DNA from: Carya illinoinensis
Taxonomy: Eukaryota; Streptophyta; Magnoliopsida; Fagales; Juglandaceae
Direction of reading: 5' to 3'
Assembly: GCF_018687715.1 (NCBI RefSeq)
Contig: NC_056757.1
Location: 25,354,501-25,418,500 of the forward strand
DNA length: 64,000 nt
Of the stretch, positions 25,226 through 36,444 are shown one piece after another. Within the stretch, counting starts at the first letter, position 1. Every line of letters starts with the position of its first letter. The position numbers were made by a program, and so were the translations under genes. The notes below the pieces were generated by a model that saw nothing but the letters and a program-made list of their open reading frames with translations, was not told the DNA's origin and made no database searches.

Positions 25226-28200
25226 AACGCGTAAGCCACCATTATCTTCAATGCTCATGATAGTTTCAACACATTCATACAGAATAGCATTGCCAGCATT
25301 TTTATTGGATTCAGTTTTTGTTGCCACCTAGGAAGACAAAATATGGTATGTCAATCATAAAAGAAAGTATTGTAAAGTTTGTAAGGTTGTGTCAAACATG
25401 AAACTAGATAATGTCAAGAATATTTTTTTTATGTAAAATTTATTGATAATAACAATAAGCATAGCCCGAGTACCAGAGAAACATCAAGTTAGAATTAGAA
25501 ACCAATACAAAAATTAAAAATTAAAAATCATAGAGGCTTAGTTCATTAAAATCTATGGCGACTGCCCAAAAGAACAAAGTTTTATACTAGAAAGTTTTGA
25601 GTTCATCCAATGACTATTCTCAATCTTTGAAATTTCTATCATTCCTTTCCTTCCAGATACACCACAGTAGACAAATGGGGGTCATCTTCCAAAAACTAAA
25701 ATTTGTATACTTCCACTTCATCCTCTCCAAGTAGCAAGGAGATATACTACCTTTCTTGGCATTGTCCTGCTAAACCAACTCAAGTAAAGAAATTATACCA
25801 TATGGCATTAGCAACCTGACAATGAAGTAGAATATGATCTACAATTTCCCCTCCCTTTCTGCACATAAAGGATCAATCCATAACAATAATCTGGCGTTTT
25901 CTTAAGTTGTCCATGCTGAGAATCTTCCTAAAGAAGCTGATAATGAATCACAACAAAGGGATCTTTTAAATAATATGACTGGACTTAAAACAAAGGATTT
26001 AGAGATTAGTATGCCTTTATAAAGGCAAGCAGAATTTGTGCAAGGTAGCCAGTATTGCAAGCATTTCAAAGACATACCGTGTGCCCTAATTCTGAGAATT
26101 TTCATCAAATACTAATCAATCAGCATACATAATACAAGTGACATAAGCATATAATCTTTAACAAATTTTGTCAGAACTTAAAAAAGCTTAAAGATAACTT
26201 AAATGTAAAAATTAAAGAAGATGCGAGACCTTTTTTATGGTATATCTAACTTATGCATTTGTACAACATTTAATTTGTGGCTCAACCCTCCATCCCCAAT
26301 TCATTGAGAAAAGATACTATTTGGTCCAAAGACGATAGGATAAAAAGTCATATTAGACTTCACGATTACATTTTCCATAGTATTATATAACCTCAAGCAT
26401 AATATATGCCAACTTTTAGAATCTCCTTCTCACCCCCTCAAAACCTCCAAAAACATTACAGTCGAAGTATTCAAATAAAGGTCATACATTTCAAAGACTG
26501 CTGAGACAAAGACATCACCATTGACCACCACTAAATTCTACCTGTTTCAGATCATGATTAACCACTCATCACACATCTGCATCCAGAAAAACCACATAAC
26601 ATTTTTACTGATTTCACTAAGATTCTCTAACTTGGCTTCCAATGACGGCTTGGTCTGCCTTCTACTAATAACTTGAGAACACCCCCCGCCCCCCAGGTGG
26701 GAGCACTTTCTTTTTTTAAAATCAATGTTCAAAGTCAATGCAAGAGTTTAGTACTTCATCCTATATATAGCATATACCACCCATAGAACACAAACTTATA
26801 AGTGGATAAGATCCTCTAAATTTAACGGGTTAATCTACAGGGTGGACTTTGCCAAATTCCAATTGTTGCTTTCAAATTCAATGGTAGAGTTTTGCCAAAT
26901 TGGCAACTATCGCATTAAAATCCAAATGATTATCATCTTATCATCTTAATATTTACAATGTTTAACATATTAAACTTGAATTTTAAAGCGATAGGAGGTT
27001 ATTTAGAAAAGTATATACATCATATTTAAAAGAAATGGTTAGGATTTGGCCAAATCCACATGGCAGATCACCTTCAAAATCTAGATGACCTTAATCCCCA
27101 ATAAACCACACTGATGTATATGCTCAGCAATCATGCAAAGTGGAAATTTTCTGAATAATCCAAGAATCATGACTCATATAACAAACAATTATAGCATGAA
27201 ATAACATTTGTGGGATAATATACCTGTGCAAGTATGTCGTTCATCAAATCACTGGCATCCGCATCTCCTTGGCCCAACACACGCAAAAGTCTAACCAATC
27301 TGATATGAAGGAAAGGGTCCGTGATGCCAGCAATATCATACTCAGGTGCATATGGGCTGTTCACAACATCCTTTAGAGTTCTGACCAAACCCTCTGTGCA
27401 TCTCTATAACCAGAGTATAAACACTTCTCGTTACAATTTAGGAGGAAGAATTATCTGAATCAGAGCTGAGCATTATTGTTTAGTTTTTTTCTCATAAAAA
27501 TTTACCAAAAAATAATAGTGTCATTTCTACAATACACAAACCCAATGCACAGTATGAATTTTACATGTAGCACCTTGAGGATTAAATTGGAGTGATGTCC
27601 GATGAACAACAAGATCAGGCCATAAAGAAAACGAATTGTGTAGAAGTCAACATGGATTCCCAACTTATGCGTCATTCCTCAATCTAGAACACATCTCCTA
27701 TAATCCGGATTGAGGATTATGATACATGAAACTTAACCCAAGATCCCATTAGCATCTAGAATATTTGAAATGGACTCCTTGTGTATTTTCTTTTCCAAGC
27801 AGACATGTACTTCGTCATGGATCACCCACCAAGAACAAAAAAACAGCAGCTTTATAATATACTTGGTGGGAAAAAAAATTGTCACACAAAAATATTAAAT
27901 TTCTGTATAAAATCATATACCACACAGAATGCCTGTGGCCAATTAAGAATAATAGGAAACATATTGGCTGCAGTCATGGTCAAGTTACCTTTCTGAAATG
28001 TTCAAGGGCTTCTGGACTAACTTTACATAGATCTGTACAAAGTTGAACTCCTGTTATTAAAACTCCATGATGTTTTTCTTTAAGTAAGGCAGCAGCAGGA
28101 TTTATAAAATTTTCCGCCAGGTCTGGTACTTTCTTTATAATCCTTATAGCACACAAAGCTGCCTATATAAAACATTGAGTATAGTCAACTTTCAAGAAAG

Positions 28201-31200
28201 AAAGACAAAAGGGAAACCCTTTAACCAATAGAAATTAGATAAGACAATATTCCAAGTATAAATGTTTGTCAACAATACATACATCAAATTGCAACAACTT
28301 AATTAGTTTTTTAACAACCAAAAAACCCCTAGAAATGACTGTAGGTCAAACATGTCTAAAATTGACATGTCAGTAAAGATCCCAACTAGAGACCACCAGC
28401 AACCATTATAAGAATGAAGTCAGCCAAAAGAAGTTGAAAAAATGAACTATTTTAATGTAATAATTTCACAACATAAATATGAGAACCGGATTTGTTTCAA
28501 GGTGAATATTACAGACTACAATAAGTTCAACAGATTGGCACATAAATTTCCTTTCCTTGTAGGAATAACTAGGGATGATTAAGGTCCCAACAGTGAAGAA
28601 AAAAAGGCAGGACTGCCTCAAGTCACTAAACAAAGAAGAGTAATAATACACAATAACATTTTCTTTTCTTTTTTTTCTTCTGTTCCAAAATGATTTTTCT
28701 TTCTCAAATATACTTTAGTGAGCTATGTGGACGGAAGGAGGTCAAGAATTAAGAAAATTTGCAAACAGATAGAAATGGGGGCAGATAAGTTTGATAGAGC
28801 TAACATCTAAATCTGCACAAAAGACTCACTTTTTTCCGAGTATTCGGATCTCGAAATTGCAACAATCTTTCTACTTCTGGTGCAAGATCACGGGCCATCT
28901 CTGCTGAACAAATATTTCCCAAAGCGCAAAGAGCAAGTCCTACAATATACTGATTTGCATGATTGAGATCTCTGTGCAGAGGTTAAGAATGCAACATAGT
29001 GTAGATATTATTCCCATTTTGTTTTCTTACAAGAATGCCAAACCAATGAACCATTCACTAAAAATAAACTTTAAAGTGCCAATAACAGGAACAAACACTA
29101 AAATAACAGGCAAGGTCAGGACAATGATAAAACAGAAAGGAAAAAAAAAAGAAAGAACTGGGTTTTACATGGAAAAATGATTTATCCAAAAGAAAAAAAG
29201 ATAAAAGAGTAGAAAAAATAGGATACTGTTTTAGTGAGTTTGTGACCAACATAAGGACTTCTTGTCTTTCATCAAGAAGCAACATGAGGCCAAGATACCC
29301 AATTCTCTTCTCAGGAAACTCAGCAGATGCAATCAACTTCAGGCATTCCATTTGACCAAAATGTGTGGGGTAGCCAAGCATATGTATGAACATGAGCTTT
29401 GCAATGTTACGGTGCCGATAATCTGGATCATTTTCATTAATTGAGGCACGAATAGCAGCACACTCTTTTCTAACAACTGCACGTTCCTCTGCTGCAGTTT
29501 TGCAGGCACGTATAGCCCGAATCATGTCCCTGCATTGAAATAGGTATACACCACAAAATAAAATTTAAAATGTTCAAAAAAAATAGTTAGGTCCATGAAA
29601 AATTGTCTTTGGAAGAAAATATAAAATAAATTAATTCTACTCACCATCCCTTTTACCACCATCCCATGATGTGGTATTAAATGACTGAAAACTATTCCAC
29701 TCATGGGCCAATCATTTAATGCCACATTAAATGATTCTAAGAGGATGATGATAAAAATGATGGCAAATAAAATTCTTCTTTTTTTATATAAGTGACAAAT
29801 AGAATTCTTCAATAAATAATATTTTTTTTTTATAAGTAAATCAAAGTATATTGGCAAAGCCATGTTCAGTACAATATAAATAATGTTACTTGGTGGTATA
29901 TAATCAAACTGAATAAAGTTCTTAAAAATTTTTGAAACAGAAGTAAAAAATTAAAAAAAAAATTATATATTAAAAAAAAAAAAAAAAAAAGAGTAAGCAA
30001 AACAGAAGAAAGCGAAAAGTAATGAACAGATATGGCATTTTATCTCAGCAACCAATTTTAGAATATCATTATTCATACCAAAAGACGCAAGTTCCCAATG
30101 TCTAGTTCGTTATTTGGCTAAACAAGCATCACCAATGAACCTCAGTTCTTTCATAAGCCAATCTTAACCCGCCATGTAGATCTATTCTTTGAGTATTACA
30201 TATGTATGGACCTAAGAAAGAAAGGGCCACTCATTTCCACTGCCTTATGCATTTATGAGAAACTCACTCAGAATGACCACAATAGTTGAACTACCTAAGA
30301 GATGCATTTGACAAAAGTATCAATCTTGGAGACTACTAGACTCAGATCATCTATTCCTGATATGGGTGAACTTCTATGAACCAACCTCAAAGGCTATCCT
30401 TAATTTAAATTTTAACATGTGCAATGAGCATTTCACTCCAACCTAATTCATCATCTAGATTGTTTTGCTACCTTACCCTGCCAAAAGATGGCTAATTTAT
30501 ACTGACAAAGGCAGAGAGGCATTGAAGGTAATAGCATCACTTTAGGTCCATTTTATAAGCACAATTAAACATAAAAATATGAATGAAGGATGGAAAAAGA
30601 AGTGGTTTCTTACACGTTTCATCAGAAAGGGGAACACTACAATGAATTAACTAGGACACTTCCTTCTTCTTCTTTTTTATTGGCACCAAGTGTCCAGGAA
30701 CAGTGTCCCAACTAATCCCGGGAGTACACAGGCCCTTGACAAGGAGTTTCCTACAAGTGCACCTTGGGTAATTCAATGAGAAATTCCCTCACTTCGTTCT
30801 CGTCATAAACTAAAACCAGAACTTTAAGGGTATGTTTAATTAAGGGAAATTTTGAGAATTTATGAGAACTTTTTTAGATGTATTACTAATTGGGTTTTGT
30901 GAAAGTAGATAAGAAATTTTAAATAAAATTTTTTTAAAATATTTTTGTATTGGGGTCTGTAAAAGTTGATTGGCAGAGCTGAAAATTTTTGTTTGAAAAT
31001 AATTTGTAAGGGTAATTTTTGTTTGGCTTTTGTAAAAGTTGAACTTTTTTATCGCTAAAAAAACGTATTTTTGAATTTCAATGAAATCTAGGAAAATGAT
31101 TGGAATAAAAGTTTGAATTAGAAAAATTTTTGGAGAATGAAATATTTTTTGAATTGAAGTTGAAAATAATTTTGAAAAATTTGGTGTTAACCAAATATGG

Positions 31201-32865
31201 CCTAAAATTGTAGAAACTTCCCTTATCTTTTTTATCGAAGTTGGTATTATCTCACCCATTTTAAGACATTGTAATACCTTGAACTGAGTATAGGAATGGG
31301 GTGAATGTCATCTCACACTGCCTAGAGGTAGAAATTCTTGCGGTTTATAATGAATTCCGATAAAGTCTAATCGTAACTTTGACTTATCCTCTTGGAAGAT
31401 AAGTCCAGATGTTACTTGGACCTTCATCAGGTTGTTAACATAAGCCAAAAGCCCAAACAAATTGTAGAATTAGCTCACATGTGGCAACCTAATTATAACA
31501 TGGCAATATGGCAACCATATTGTATGAATCAAAAGTTGCAAAGAGCAATAGTTCAAAACTTAAATCTTTTTTATGATAAGGAATCCTAGAGACCGTGGTA
31601 ACGCATCATGTCTTCAACACAGTTAAACCCAGAACCCGTGTAACGCATCCCATCACACGGATCAGGTAAGTCATTGGCTTTTCACCGATGGGGCATGGTC
31701 TCTATAAATTGTTTGCACCCAAAGGTTCGAACCTTATACCCAAAGTGAGCATACCACCAAGACCAAGCCCCTTACCATATTCTTGCTATTTGGGTTAAAA
31801 AGGACATACCAGATAAGCTATACTTTCCAAAAAAGAACAAAAATGTGATTTTTTTTATTCTTAAGATCACACTGTACATTTTGTAGACTTATAGGTTATG
31901 TCTCCAAGTGAGTTTTCTTTATTTTGTTTCTACGCTAGATTTTAATCTAAAACCATTCCCAATCCCTCCCCAAATGTTTACCACTTAATCCAAAGCTCAA
32001 GGGTGCATCCATGGTAATTGAATGCATATAAATACATATATACATAGGGACAACAGCTTCTTTTTAACAGTACTTCGGTGGTTTCTTTCTTTTCCATGGG
32101 CAGGGAGAGAATGGTTTCAACTTATATTCCTCTGGTGGGGGAAGTGGGGAGAATGGCTTCTCTTTACATTCCTCTAGAGGTCTCTTTCTTTTTTAGGGGA
32201 GGGGGCAAAGGGAGAATGGCTTCCCTTTCTATATATACAAACAACCTAAGGAACCGCCAGATGATTGTAAGAGATTGGTGTTGTGTGTGCAAGAGGAACG
32301 GGGAGACTGTTGACTACCAACTTCTACACGCAGAGATAGCCAAAACACTATAAAATTGATTTCTTTGATAGGGTGGGATTAGCATGGGTGATGCCTAGAA
32401 GAGTCGTTGATTTATTGGCAAGTTAGAGTGGCTTACATAGCAATCACAAAATGCAGTAATTTGGAAGATCACCCCCATTTGTTTATTGTGGTACATTTGG
32501 AGGGAAAGAAATGACTAAAGCTTCATAGACCGCAAGTGGACAACAGATGAAGTTAGAGATTTCTTCTTCAACAAATTATTTCAATGGTCAATTGTGGTAT
32601 TTTTAATGGACCAAGTGTCCATGAGTTTCTTGTATCGAATATCAATCAAGCATAGGAGTCTCTCTTGTATATGCGTGCATGGGCCATGCCTAGTATATTC
32701 ATCAATAAAATCCTTCATTACTTATCCAAAAACAAAACAGGAAGTCCATATCCACTTAATAACATGACTATTTTCTTTTTCCTTTTTCTTTTTTTGATAA
32801 GTAAAAAATTTTTTTACTCTTTGAACATTAAAAAAAGAGGGGGCAACTTATATATACTTGTGTGT

Positions 32866-32909
<44 letters not shown>

Positions 32910-33974
32910 ACAGTAGGTAAGTAAAATTGCACCCTTGAGCTTTGGCTTAAGTGGAAAACATGTGGGGAGAGGTTGGGATGGTTCTAAGTTAAGATCTAGT
33001 CAAAAAAAGCATTCACTTTGAAGTGTCTACATTGAGTGAATGACTCTGAAAAGCTGCTTCTCATATCAAATCCATCTCACTTCAACTTGTAATGCAGATA
33101 AACAAGAACTAGCATTTAAAATAAACTAAGATGAATTATATCATGATATGATCCAAGTTTCAGAATGTATGGTGCTAAAGTTCCACTATAAATTAGTCCG
33201 AAAACATACTTTAGAATCCTCACCAGGATTATCAGGCATTTCCAAATGCTAGAGCATCAACTTTCTTGGGATTGATTACATCTATGACCCCAATTAGCAG
33301 TGCAAACTGTTTCCTATTGGCACTGGTCCTCCTGGCAAACCTCTTAACCACCTTTTGGGGCACCACTTTTTCTACATTTGCCATATGCTAAACTAAGAGA
33401 ATCATTGCTCCAGCAAGATTCAAGGCGTTCTTCATAAATTTATTGTTCCATACAAATGAGATAGAGCGACAGCAGGATCGCATATCAAATACTGCATGCT
33501 CCTTCTAAAGTACGTATACCACTAGGCACATTTAAACATATGCTTCAACAATTCCCACTAAAGCCGACACTGCCGGGCCCATTTGGAGCACATCTCTATC
33601 GTGTCACAAAATGAAATCTAAAACATTTCACCGATGCAAGCTCGAATGTTCCACACATGCAGTATCAATCCCAGGGTTAAAGGTATCCACGAGCAAACAA
33701 CTCCAAATATTAAAACAACCACATAATAAAGAGAGAGGCATGCACTACAATTGTCAACCATAATCATCTTGAATTATGCGAAATAAGTAGCGGCAGCAAC
33801 GATTCTGATTCAATCTTAATTAGCGCAATCAATATGAACCAAAATTAACATATCTCTCCTGCTTTAGGGGGAAAAAACAAAAAGAGAGAAGGGATTCATG
33901 ACCAATCAAAATTAAATGGAAAAAGTACGGTTTAAAGCTAACCTCAGGCGCGTTTCGGAAGAGAAGGGATTCAT
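9601..33974 (-). CDS. AP1G: AP-1 complex gamma subunit (gamma-adaptin), 18 exons
   Basis: Large subunit of the AP-1 adaptor, which packages cargo into clathrin vesicles at the trans-Golgi/early endosome. Exons: 33974-33943, 29529-29227, 28971-28830, 28162-27989, 27403-27224, 25327-25173, 24182-24092, 23645-23482, 21962-21908, 18906-18784, 18642-18547, 17650-17523, 17049-16945, 16798-16536, 16050-15799, 15717-15542, 15270-15166, 9696-9601. Every junction is GT/AG, phases join, and the total is 2640 nt, giving 879 aa, the family's usual size. The start [11 protein letters not shown], then [17 protein letters not shown], is diagnostic. The alpha-solenoid adaptin domain spans about 20-590. A Ser/Pro-rich hinge follows (about 600-750) with acidic LLDLSSDD and LLDLLS clusters that may serve as clathrin-binding boxes. 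The gamma-ear occupies about 755-879 and ends [12 protein letters not shown]. The last exon lies 5.5 kb downstream, past LINE debris. Nothing looks broken. Confidence 0.95.
10692..10831 (+). mobile_element. Very short 5'-truncated LINE tail with 18-bp target duplication
   Basis: AGAAATCTGCATCCTCAT occurs at 10692-10709 and again at 10814-10831, flanking about 104 bp that end in TATC plus poly(A). The insert contains the GGGCTTTGCCTATT...AATAC motif that ends other LINE copies in this window. This is target-primed insertion of only the 3' end of a LINE. It sits in intron 17 of the AP-1 gamma gene, just upstream of older LINE ORF1 sequence. Confidence 0.85.
10832..13150 (+). mobile_element. Decayed LINE (L1-like) on the plus strand: ORF1 and RT pieces
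   Basis: An ORF1-like block at about 11090-11640 resembles the DUF4283 region and is followed by a CX2CX4HX4C knuckle ([14 protein letters not shown], from 11452), typical of plant L1 ORF1. Around 12770-12900 a reverse-transcriptase piece reads [19 protein letters not shown] and RQGDPLSP. At about 13090-13140 the piece [12 protein letters not shown] appears. Internal deletions, stops and frameshifts make it inactive. It lies in intron 17 of the AP-1 gamma gene, antisense to the host gene. Similarity to the minus-strand LINE at 13900-14890 is clear in the RT part. Confidence 0.8.
13260..13880. mobile_element. GATGAGATGAGA-type MITE with a SINE nested in it
   Basis: Sequence rich in AAGATGAGATGAGAATTT, AAAAAGTTGAAT and AAATATTATT motifs flanks the SINE on both sides and ends near GAAAACTTTTTCCAAACAAG. 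The same vocabulary recurs at 40430-40625 and 41278-41455, so this is a small non-autonomous DNA transposon family of this genome. Exact terminal inverted repeats were not resolved. The SINE at 13313-13580 split it after it had inserted. Confidence 0.6.
13313..13580 (+). mobile_element. tRNA-derived SINE, full length
   Basis: A Pol III promoter is visible: an A-box-like TTGGCTCAAGAGG near 13332 and a B-box GGTTCAAATCC near 13391. The body ends with GGTGCCAATT and poly(A) at about 13551-13567. Near-perfect target duplications AGTAAAATAGTTTG / AGTAAGATAGTTTG flank it. Three partial copies of the same family occur on the minus strand at 30668-30795, 31590-31800 and 38562-38630. Confidence 0.85.
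13900..14890 (-). mobile_element. LINE reverse-transcriptase fragment, minus strand
   Basis: Reading down from 14871, an upstream part has [11 protein letters not shown] (RT motif A) with frameshifts. Then 14569-13772 has [37 protein letters not shown] (motif C, FGDD in place of the commoner FADD) and [12 protein letters not shown], as in plant L1 LINEs. The endonuclease, ORF1 and 3' end are absent or rearranged. It lies in intron 17 of AP-1 gamma in the sense orientation of that gene, head-on to the plus-strand LINE copy at 12770-13150. Confidence 0.9.
16095..16330 (+). mobile_element. LINE 3' coding end, plus strand (intron 14 of AP-1 gamma)
   Basis: The reading [17 protein letters not shown] is the conserved end of plant L1 ORF2, after the zf-RVT domain. 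Flanking similarity fades quickly; no poly(A) tail or target duplication was found. Confidence 0.65.
17279..17321. repeat. (GT)n(GA)n compound microsatellite in AP-1 gamma intron 12
   Basis: About ten GT units followed directly by about eleven GA units. They create repetitive false ORFs on both strands. Confidence 0.95.
18250..18368 (+). mobile_element. Ultra-short LINE tail with 13-bp target duplication (AP-1 gamma intron 11)
   Basis: GCAAGACATTACA occurs at 18250-18262 and 18356-18368. The roughly 93-bp insert contains CTTGGGCTATGCCTAATT and AATAAATTTCTTACTTATAG plus poly(A), the shared tail of the window's LINEs. Confidence 0.85.
18382..18402. repeat. Poly(C) tract, 21 bp
   Basis: An uninterrupted run of C beside the LINE tail in AP-1 gamma intron 11. 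Long homopolymers of this kind are rare in plant genomes, and their length is unreliable in assemblies. Confidence 0.9.
19161..19362. repeat. Tandem duplication of about 100 bp in AP-1 gamma intron 10 region
   Basis: GAAAATGTGAATTGTATC...CACCTTCATCTACA at 19161-19257 is repeated at 19262-19361 with few changes and a longer internal A run in the second copy. No protein or element assignment. Confidence 0.8.
19700..19735. repeat. Poly(G) tract, 36 bp
   Basis: Uninterrupted G run in the intron between exons 10 and 9 of AP-1 gamma. It is capable of G-quadruplex formation on the plus strand. Exact length is doubtful because such runs are hard to sequence. Confidence 0.9.
19759..19816 (-). mobile_element. 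About 35-bp LINE tail insertion with target duplication
   Basis: GAATTAGCATTTTTT occurs on both sides of a tiny insert whose reverse complement reads AATAAAATTTTACTTTTACC followed by TAT and poly(A), the terminal motif of the local LINEs. This is one of the shortest recognisable retro-insertions here. Confidence 0.65.
22230..22880 (-). mobile_element. LINE ORF2 C-terminal fragment (AP-1 gamma intron 8)
   Basis: On the minus strand the zf-RVT region reads [18 protein letters not shown], then [15 protein letters not shown], as in plant L1 ORF2 C-termini. It lacks RT motifs and carries stops. Same orientation as the host gene. Confidence 0.75.
25425..26050 (-). mobile_element. LINE ORF2 C-terminus and 3' UTR (AP-1 gamma intron 5)
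   Basis: Minus-strand reading gives a zf-RVT block ([19 protein letters not shown]), then [15 protein letters not shown]. The 3' UTR follows with ACTCGGGCTATGC, AATAAATTTTAC and poly(A) (poly(T) at 25425-25433). It has several stops. Sense orientation relative to AP-1 gamma, so it is transcribed in the pre-mRNA. Confidence 0.8.
30668..30795 (-). mobile_element. SINE 3' fragment (AP-1 gamma intron 1)
   Basis: TTGGCACCAAGTGTCCAGGA...ACTAATCCC...GTGCACCTTGGGTAATTC is the reverse complement of the 3' half of the SINE at 13313-13580. Confidence 0.75.
30830..31216. mobile_element. MITE-like element (AP-1 gamma intron 1)
   Basis: The ends GGGTATGTTTAATTAAGGG and, inverted, TTAGGCCATATTTGGTTAAC form imperfect terminal inverted repeats around an AT-rich interior with repeated GTAAAAGTTGA motifs. 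No coding capacity. The 139-codon antisense ORF inside is low-complexity Phe/Ile/Lys and not credible. Confidence 0.5.
31590..31800 (-). mobile_element. SINE 5' part (AP-1 gamma intron 1)
   Basis: On the minus strand TGGTAAGGGGCTTGGTC and a B-box GGTTCGAACCTTTGGGTGC match the 5' tRNA-like region of the window's SINE family, followed by a body diverged from the 13313 copy. Confidence 0.65.
32220..32725 (+). mobile_element. LINE ORF2 C-terminus and 3' UTR (AP-1 gamma intron 1)
   Basis: [19 protein letters not shown] (zf-RVT) at about 32265-32330 is followed by a frameshifted WRERND-like region near 32500. The tail has CATGGGCCATGCCTAGTA, CAATAAAATCCTTCATTACT and A-rich sequence at 32715-32740. 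Antisense to AP-1 gamma. Confidence 0.8.
32868..32907. repeat. (GT)n microsatellite (AP-1 gamma intron 1)
   Basis: About nineteen uninterrupted GT units. Confidence 0.95.
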
Positions 33975-34160
33975 GGTTGGGTACGGAGGTGAGGTTCCGG
34001 GAAAGCTCGATCAGATCCAGTACGAAATCCCAAGATGGTCCCCGATCAACCACCGGTGGTATCGAATTCGAACTCCCCGAGATCCGAAAAGGTATAATCA
34101 GAGGGATCAGAGAGAGAGAGAGAATTTGGGGGGGGGGAGAAGCGAGATTTGGATCTCAGA

Positions 34161-34168
34161 GTATATAT
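34161..34168 (-). promoter_or_regulatory. TATA box of the AP-1 gamma gene (candidate)
   Basis: TATATAC on the minus strand lies about 190 bp upstream of the ATG at 33974. A CT-rich leader including a (CT)n run (about 34110-34122) follows, which is common in plant 5' UTRs. No ATG occurs in the leader between here and the start codon. Transcript start not determined. Confidence 0.5.
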
Positions 34169-34259
34169 GAGTACGTAGCGAGGGACTTTAACTGAGGTGA
34201 CGTTGAGTGCTTCTTTGTCTCTGTGGAATAAAAAAAAAATGAAAAATGAAAACACATTG

Positions 34260-36060
34260 CCTGCGTGTTTTGTGTCGACGCGAGGGAATGAATGGCTTTT
34301 TTATTTAACAAAGGCATTGGAGACAGATTTTCATCCATGAACCCGCTTTTACACGGGATGCTAAAATTGTACACCGTTATTTAGCTAGTGTTTACCTGAA
34401 TGAATAGTATTATTTTGCTTCTTTATTTTTCCCTTATCCCACTACATGAATTCACCTCGCCAGGGAACCTCAGTGGCCGACCAAAGGACTGCATGCCTTG
34501 GCTTATTGAGCAGTTGAGTCTTTGGAAATGCCAATTTTATAAAGTTTTTAAATAAGTTTAAAAATTTTTAAGGAAAAAATTAGATTAACTAATGTTTTTT
34601 TGAATAATCTAAAATTTAGTTCAAATTTTAAAAAGACCGCTAATAAGTAAAAATATCCTTATAATTTTTAAATTTTTAAAAATATAATCATAATATTTAA
34701 AAAATCAAATAATCGTCATTTCTATTTCAAAATACATTTTTTTAATTTGTTTAAAATATATATATATATAACATATTTGAAAATATTTTAAACAAATAAT
34801 TATTAAACAGGAATAACTTTTTAATAATAAAATTTATTACTTAAATTATAAATTATAAGACTTAAAACTATAAGTTATATTTTTCACTGTAATCTCAAAT
34901 TTAAAGCACCTCAAAGCTGGCCAAAATACTCTCAAAAGAGTACCCAAAGCTAAATATAAGTGGAAATGGCAACAGACAGATTGATGACTTGTTAGCAACT
35001 ATTGCTGCCCACAATGCTTTATCTCCTTTTAATTCCTTGATACTATCACTCTTTGGCTTGACGTTTGTTGGTTGTATTTAGAGTTCTCTTAGCACTTTAG
35101 AGATTTGATCTGATTAATCAACGTTATAGCCTAGATTGTCCAAATATTGACTAGATTTTGAGATGACAACTAGCAAGCTTGGCTTTTGCTTTTATTTATT
35201 GTGGATTCATGTGCAACTTAATTAATCATTTATTTTTTTATCTTTTTTTAAATAAATTAATAAAAATTATTTAAACTACTCAATTAAAATTAAGTGAATT
35301 ATTAATATGAATTATATAACTAAATTATTAAAAAAATATTTTACTATAATTATATTTATGTTATTGATAGTTACTACTTACTTAGACTTTACTCTTTAGC
35401 ATGCATAATTATTAATAATGTCATATATTTTGTATATGATTAATAAATATTAAACAATTTCATTGTACATAGATTATTTATGCTTGCTTGCAACTTAAGT
35501 ATTTTAAAAAAATTACCTAATTATTTTAATTAAATATAAATAATAGAGTATGTATGAATGTATGATGTATTAACCATTTATATATAATGACATAAATTAT
35601 CACATGATTTATTATTAATTAATAGTATATATTATTTTATATTTCATATGATCAATAATAATAAATTAAATAAAAATTACATTATTAACTTATATAATTA
35701 CTATATAAAAATAATATATTAAATTTTTAAAAATATTTTTAAAAAAAATATATAAAGATTCAGTCCGATCCAAAATTTATAAACCCCAAAACTATATCAA
35801 ATTTTATTAATCCCCGAAACGGACCGGTCTAGAATTCAGCCAAGTCTGGTCGGACTGAATTATTTACAGCCCTACCGAGTGGTAGGTAAATATTTTAGCT
35901 GCTGCTTGAACCCGAGCAAGTGATAACTGTTTAATTGCTAAAGCTCTTAGGTTTCAAACTTTCAAGTCTTGGGTAAGTTGATAATCTCTGATCACATCAA
36001 TTAGCATAACACATTTTTCAGTGATTTTTCATTTTAATAAAACCACTTCAAATATAAGTC
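34260..36060. other. AT-rich intergenic region, no gene seen
   Basis: Lies between the AP-1 gamma promoter and the NHL-gene 3' flank. Very AT-rich between about 34530 and 35800, with no credible ORF. A short GC-richer patch at 35760-35880 (CCGATCC...CGGACCGGTC...GTCGGACTG) may be an old repeat remnant; I could not classify it. Confidence 0.5.
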
Positions 36061-36444
36061 TGAAGACGGGAAGATTCTTCGTCGTACCATAAACAATTTC
36101 ACCAGGGGAGTAGGTGTTTTGCGCAGGATTAACACGATATTTCAACATTTGGCTTCTCGTTTTGCCCATTCTGATCGCTGAGATGACGGAGACGGCAGAG
36201 ATAAAGGATACGCAAGCATTCTATGGAAATAAGTCGAAGAATTAGCTACAAGCTCATCTCCTTGGATTTGGTAACAGGAAGGCCATGAATATTTTGGCCA
36301 GACTGATCATTTTCACATTGGAAATGCTCCCAACAGATGCATTTTTCAGAAGAAAAAAGCGATACCACCTGTAACCTAAATTTAGGACTGCTATGCAGAT
36401 GGAATGAGGTCAAAACTATGAATTGCTGCCTTGTATGCATATGA

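Noticed and set aside
30840..31259. 139-codon minus-strand ORF
   Set aside because: Covers an AT-rich MITE; Phe/Ile/Lys low-complexity product.
36183..36245. Short plus-strand frame MTETAEIKDTQAFYGNKSKN
   Set aside because: Protein-like wording but only 20 codons, antisense to the presumed NHL 3' UTR; no support.
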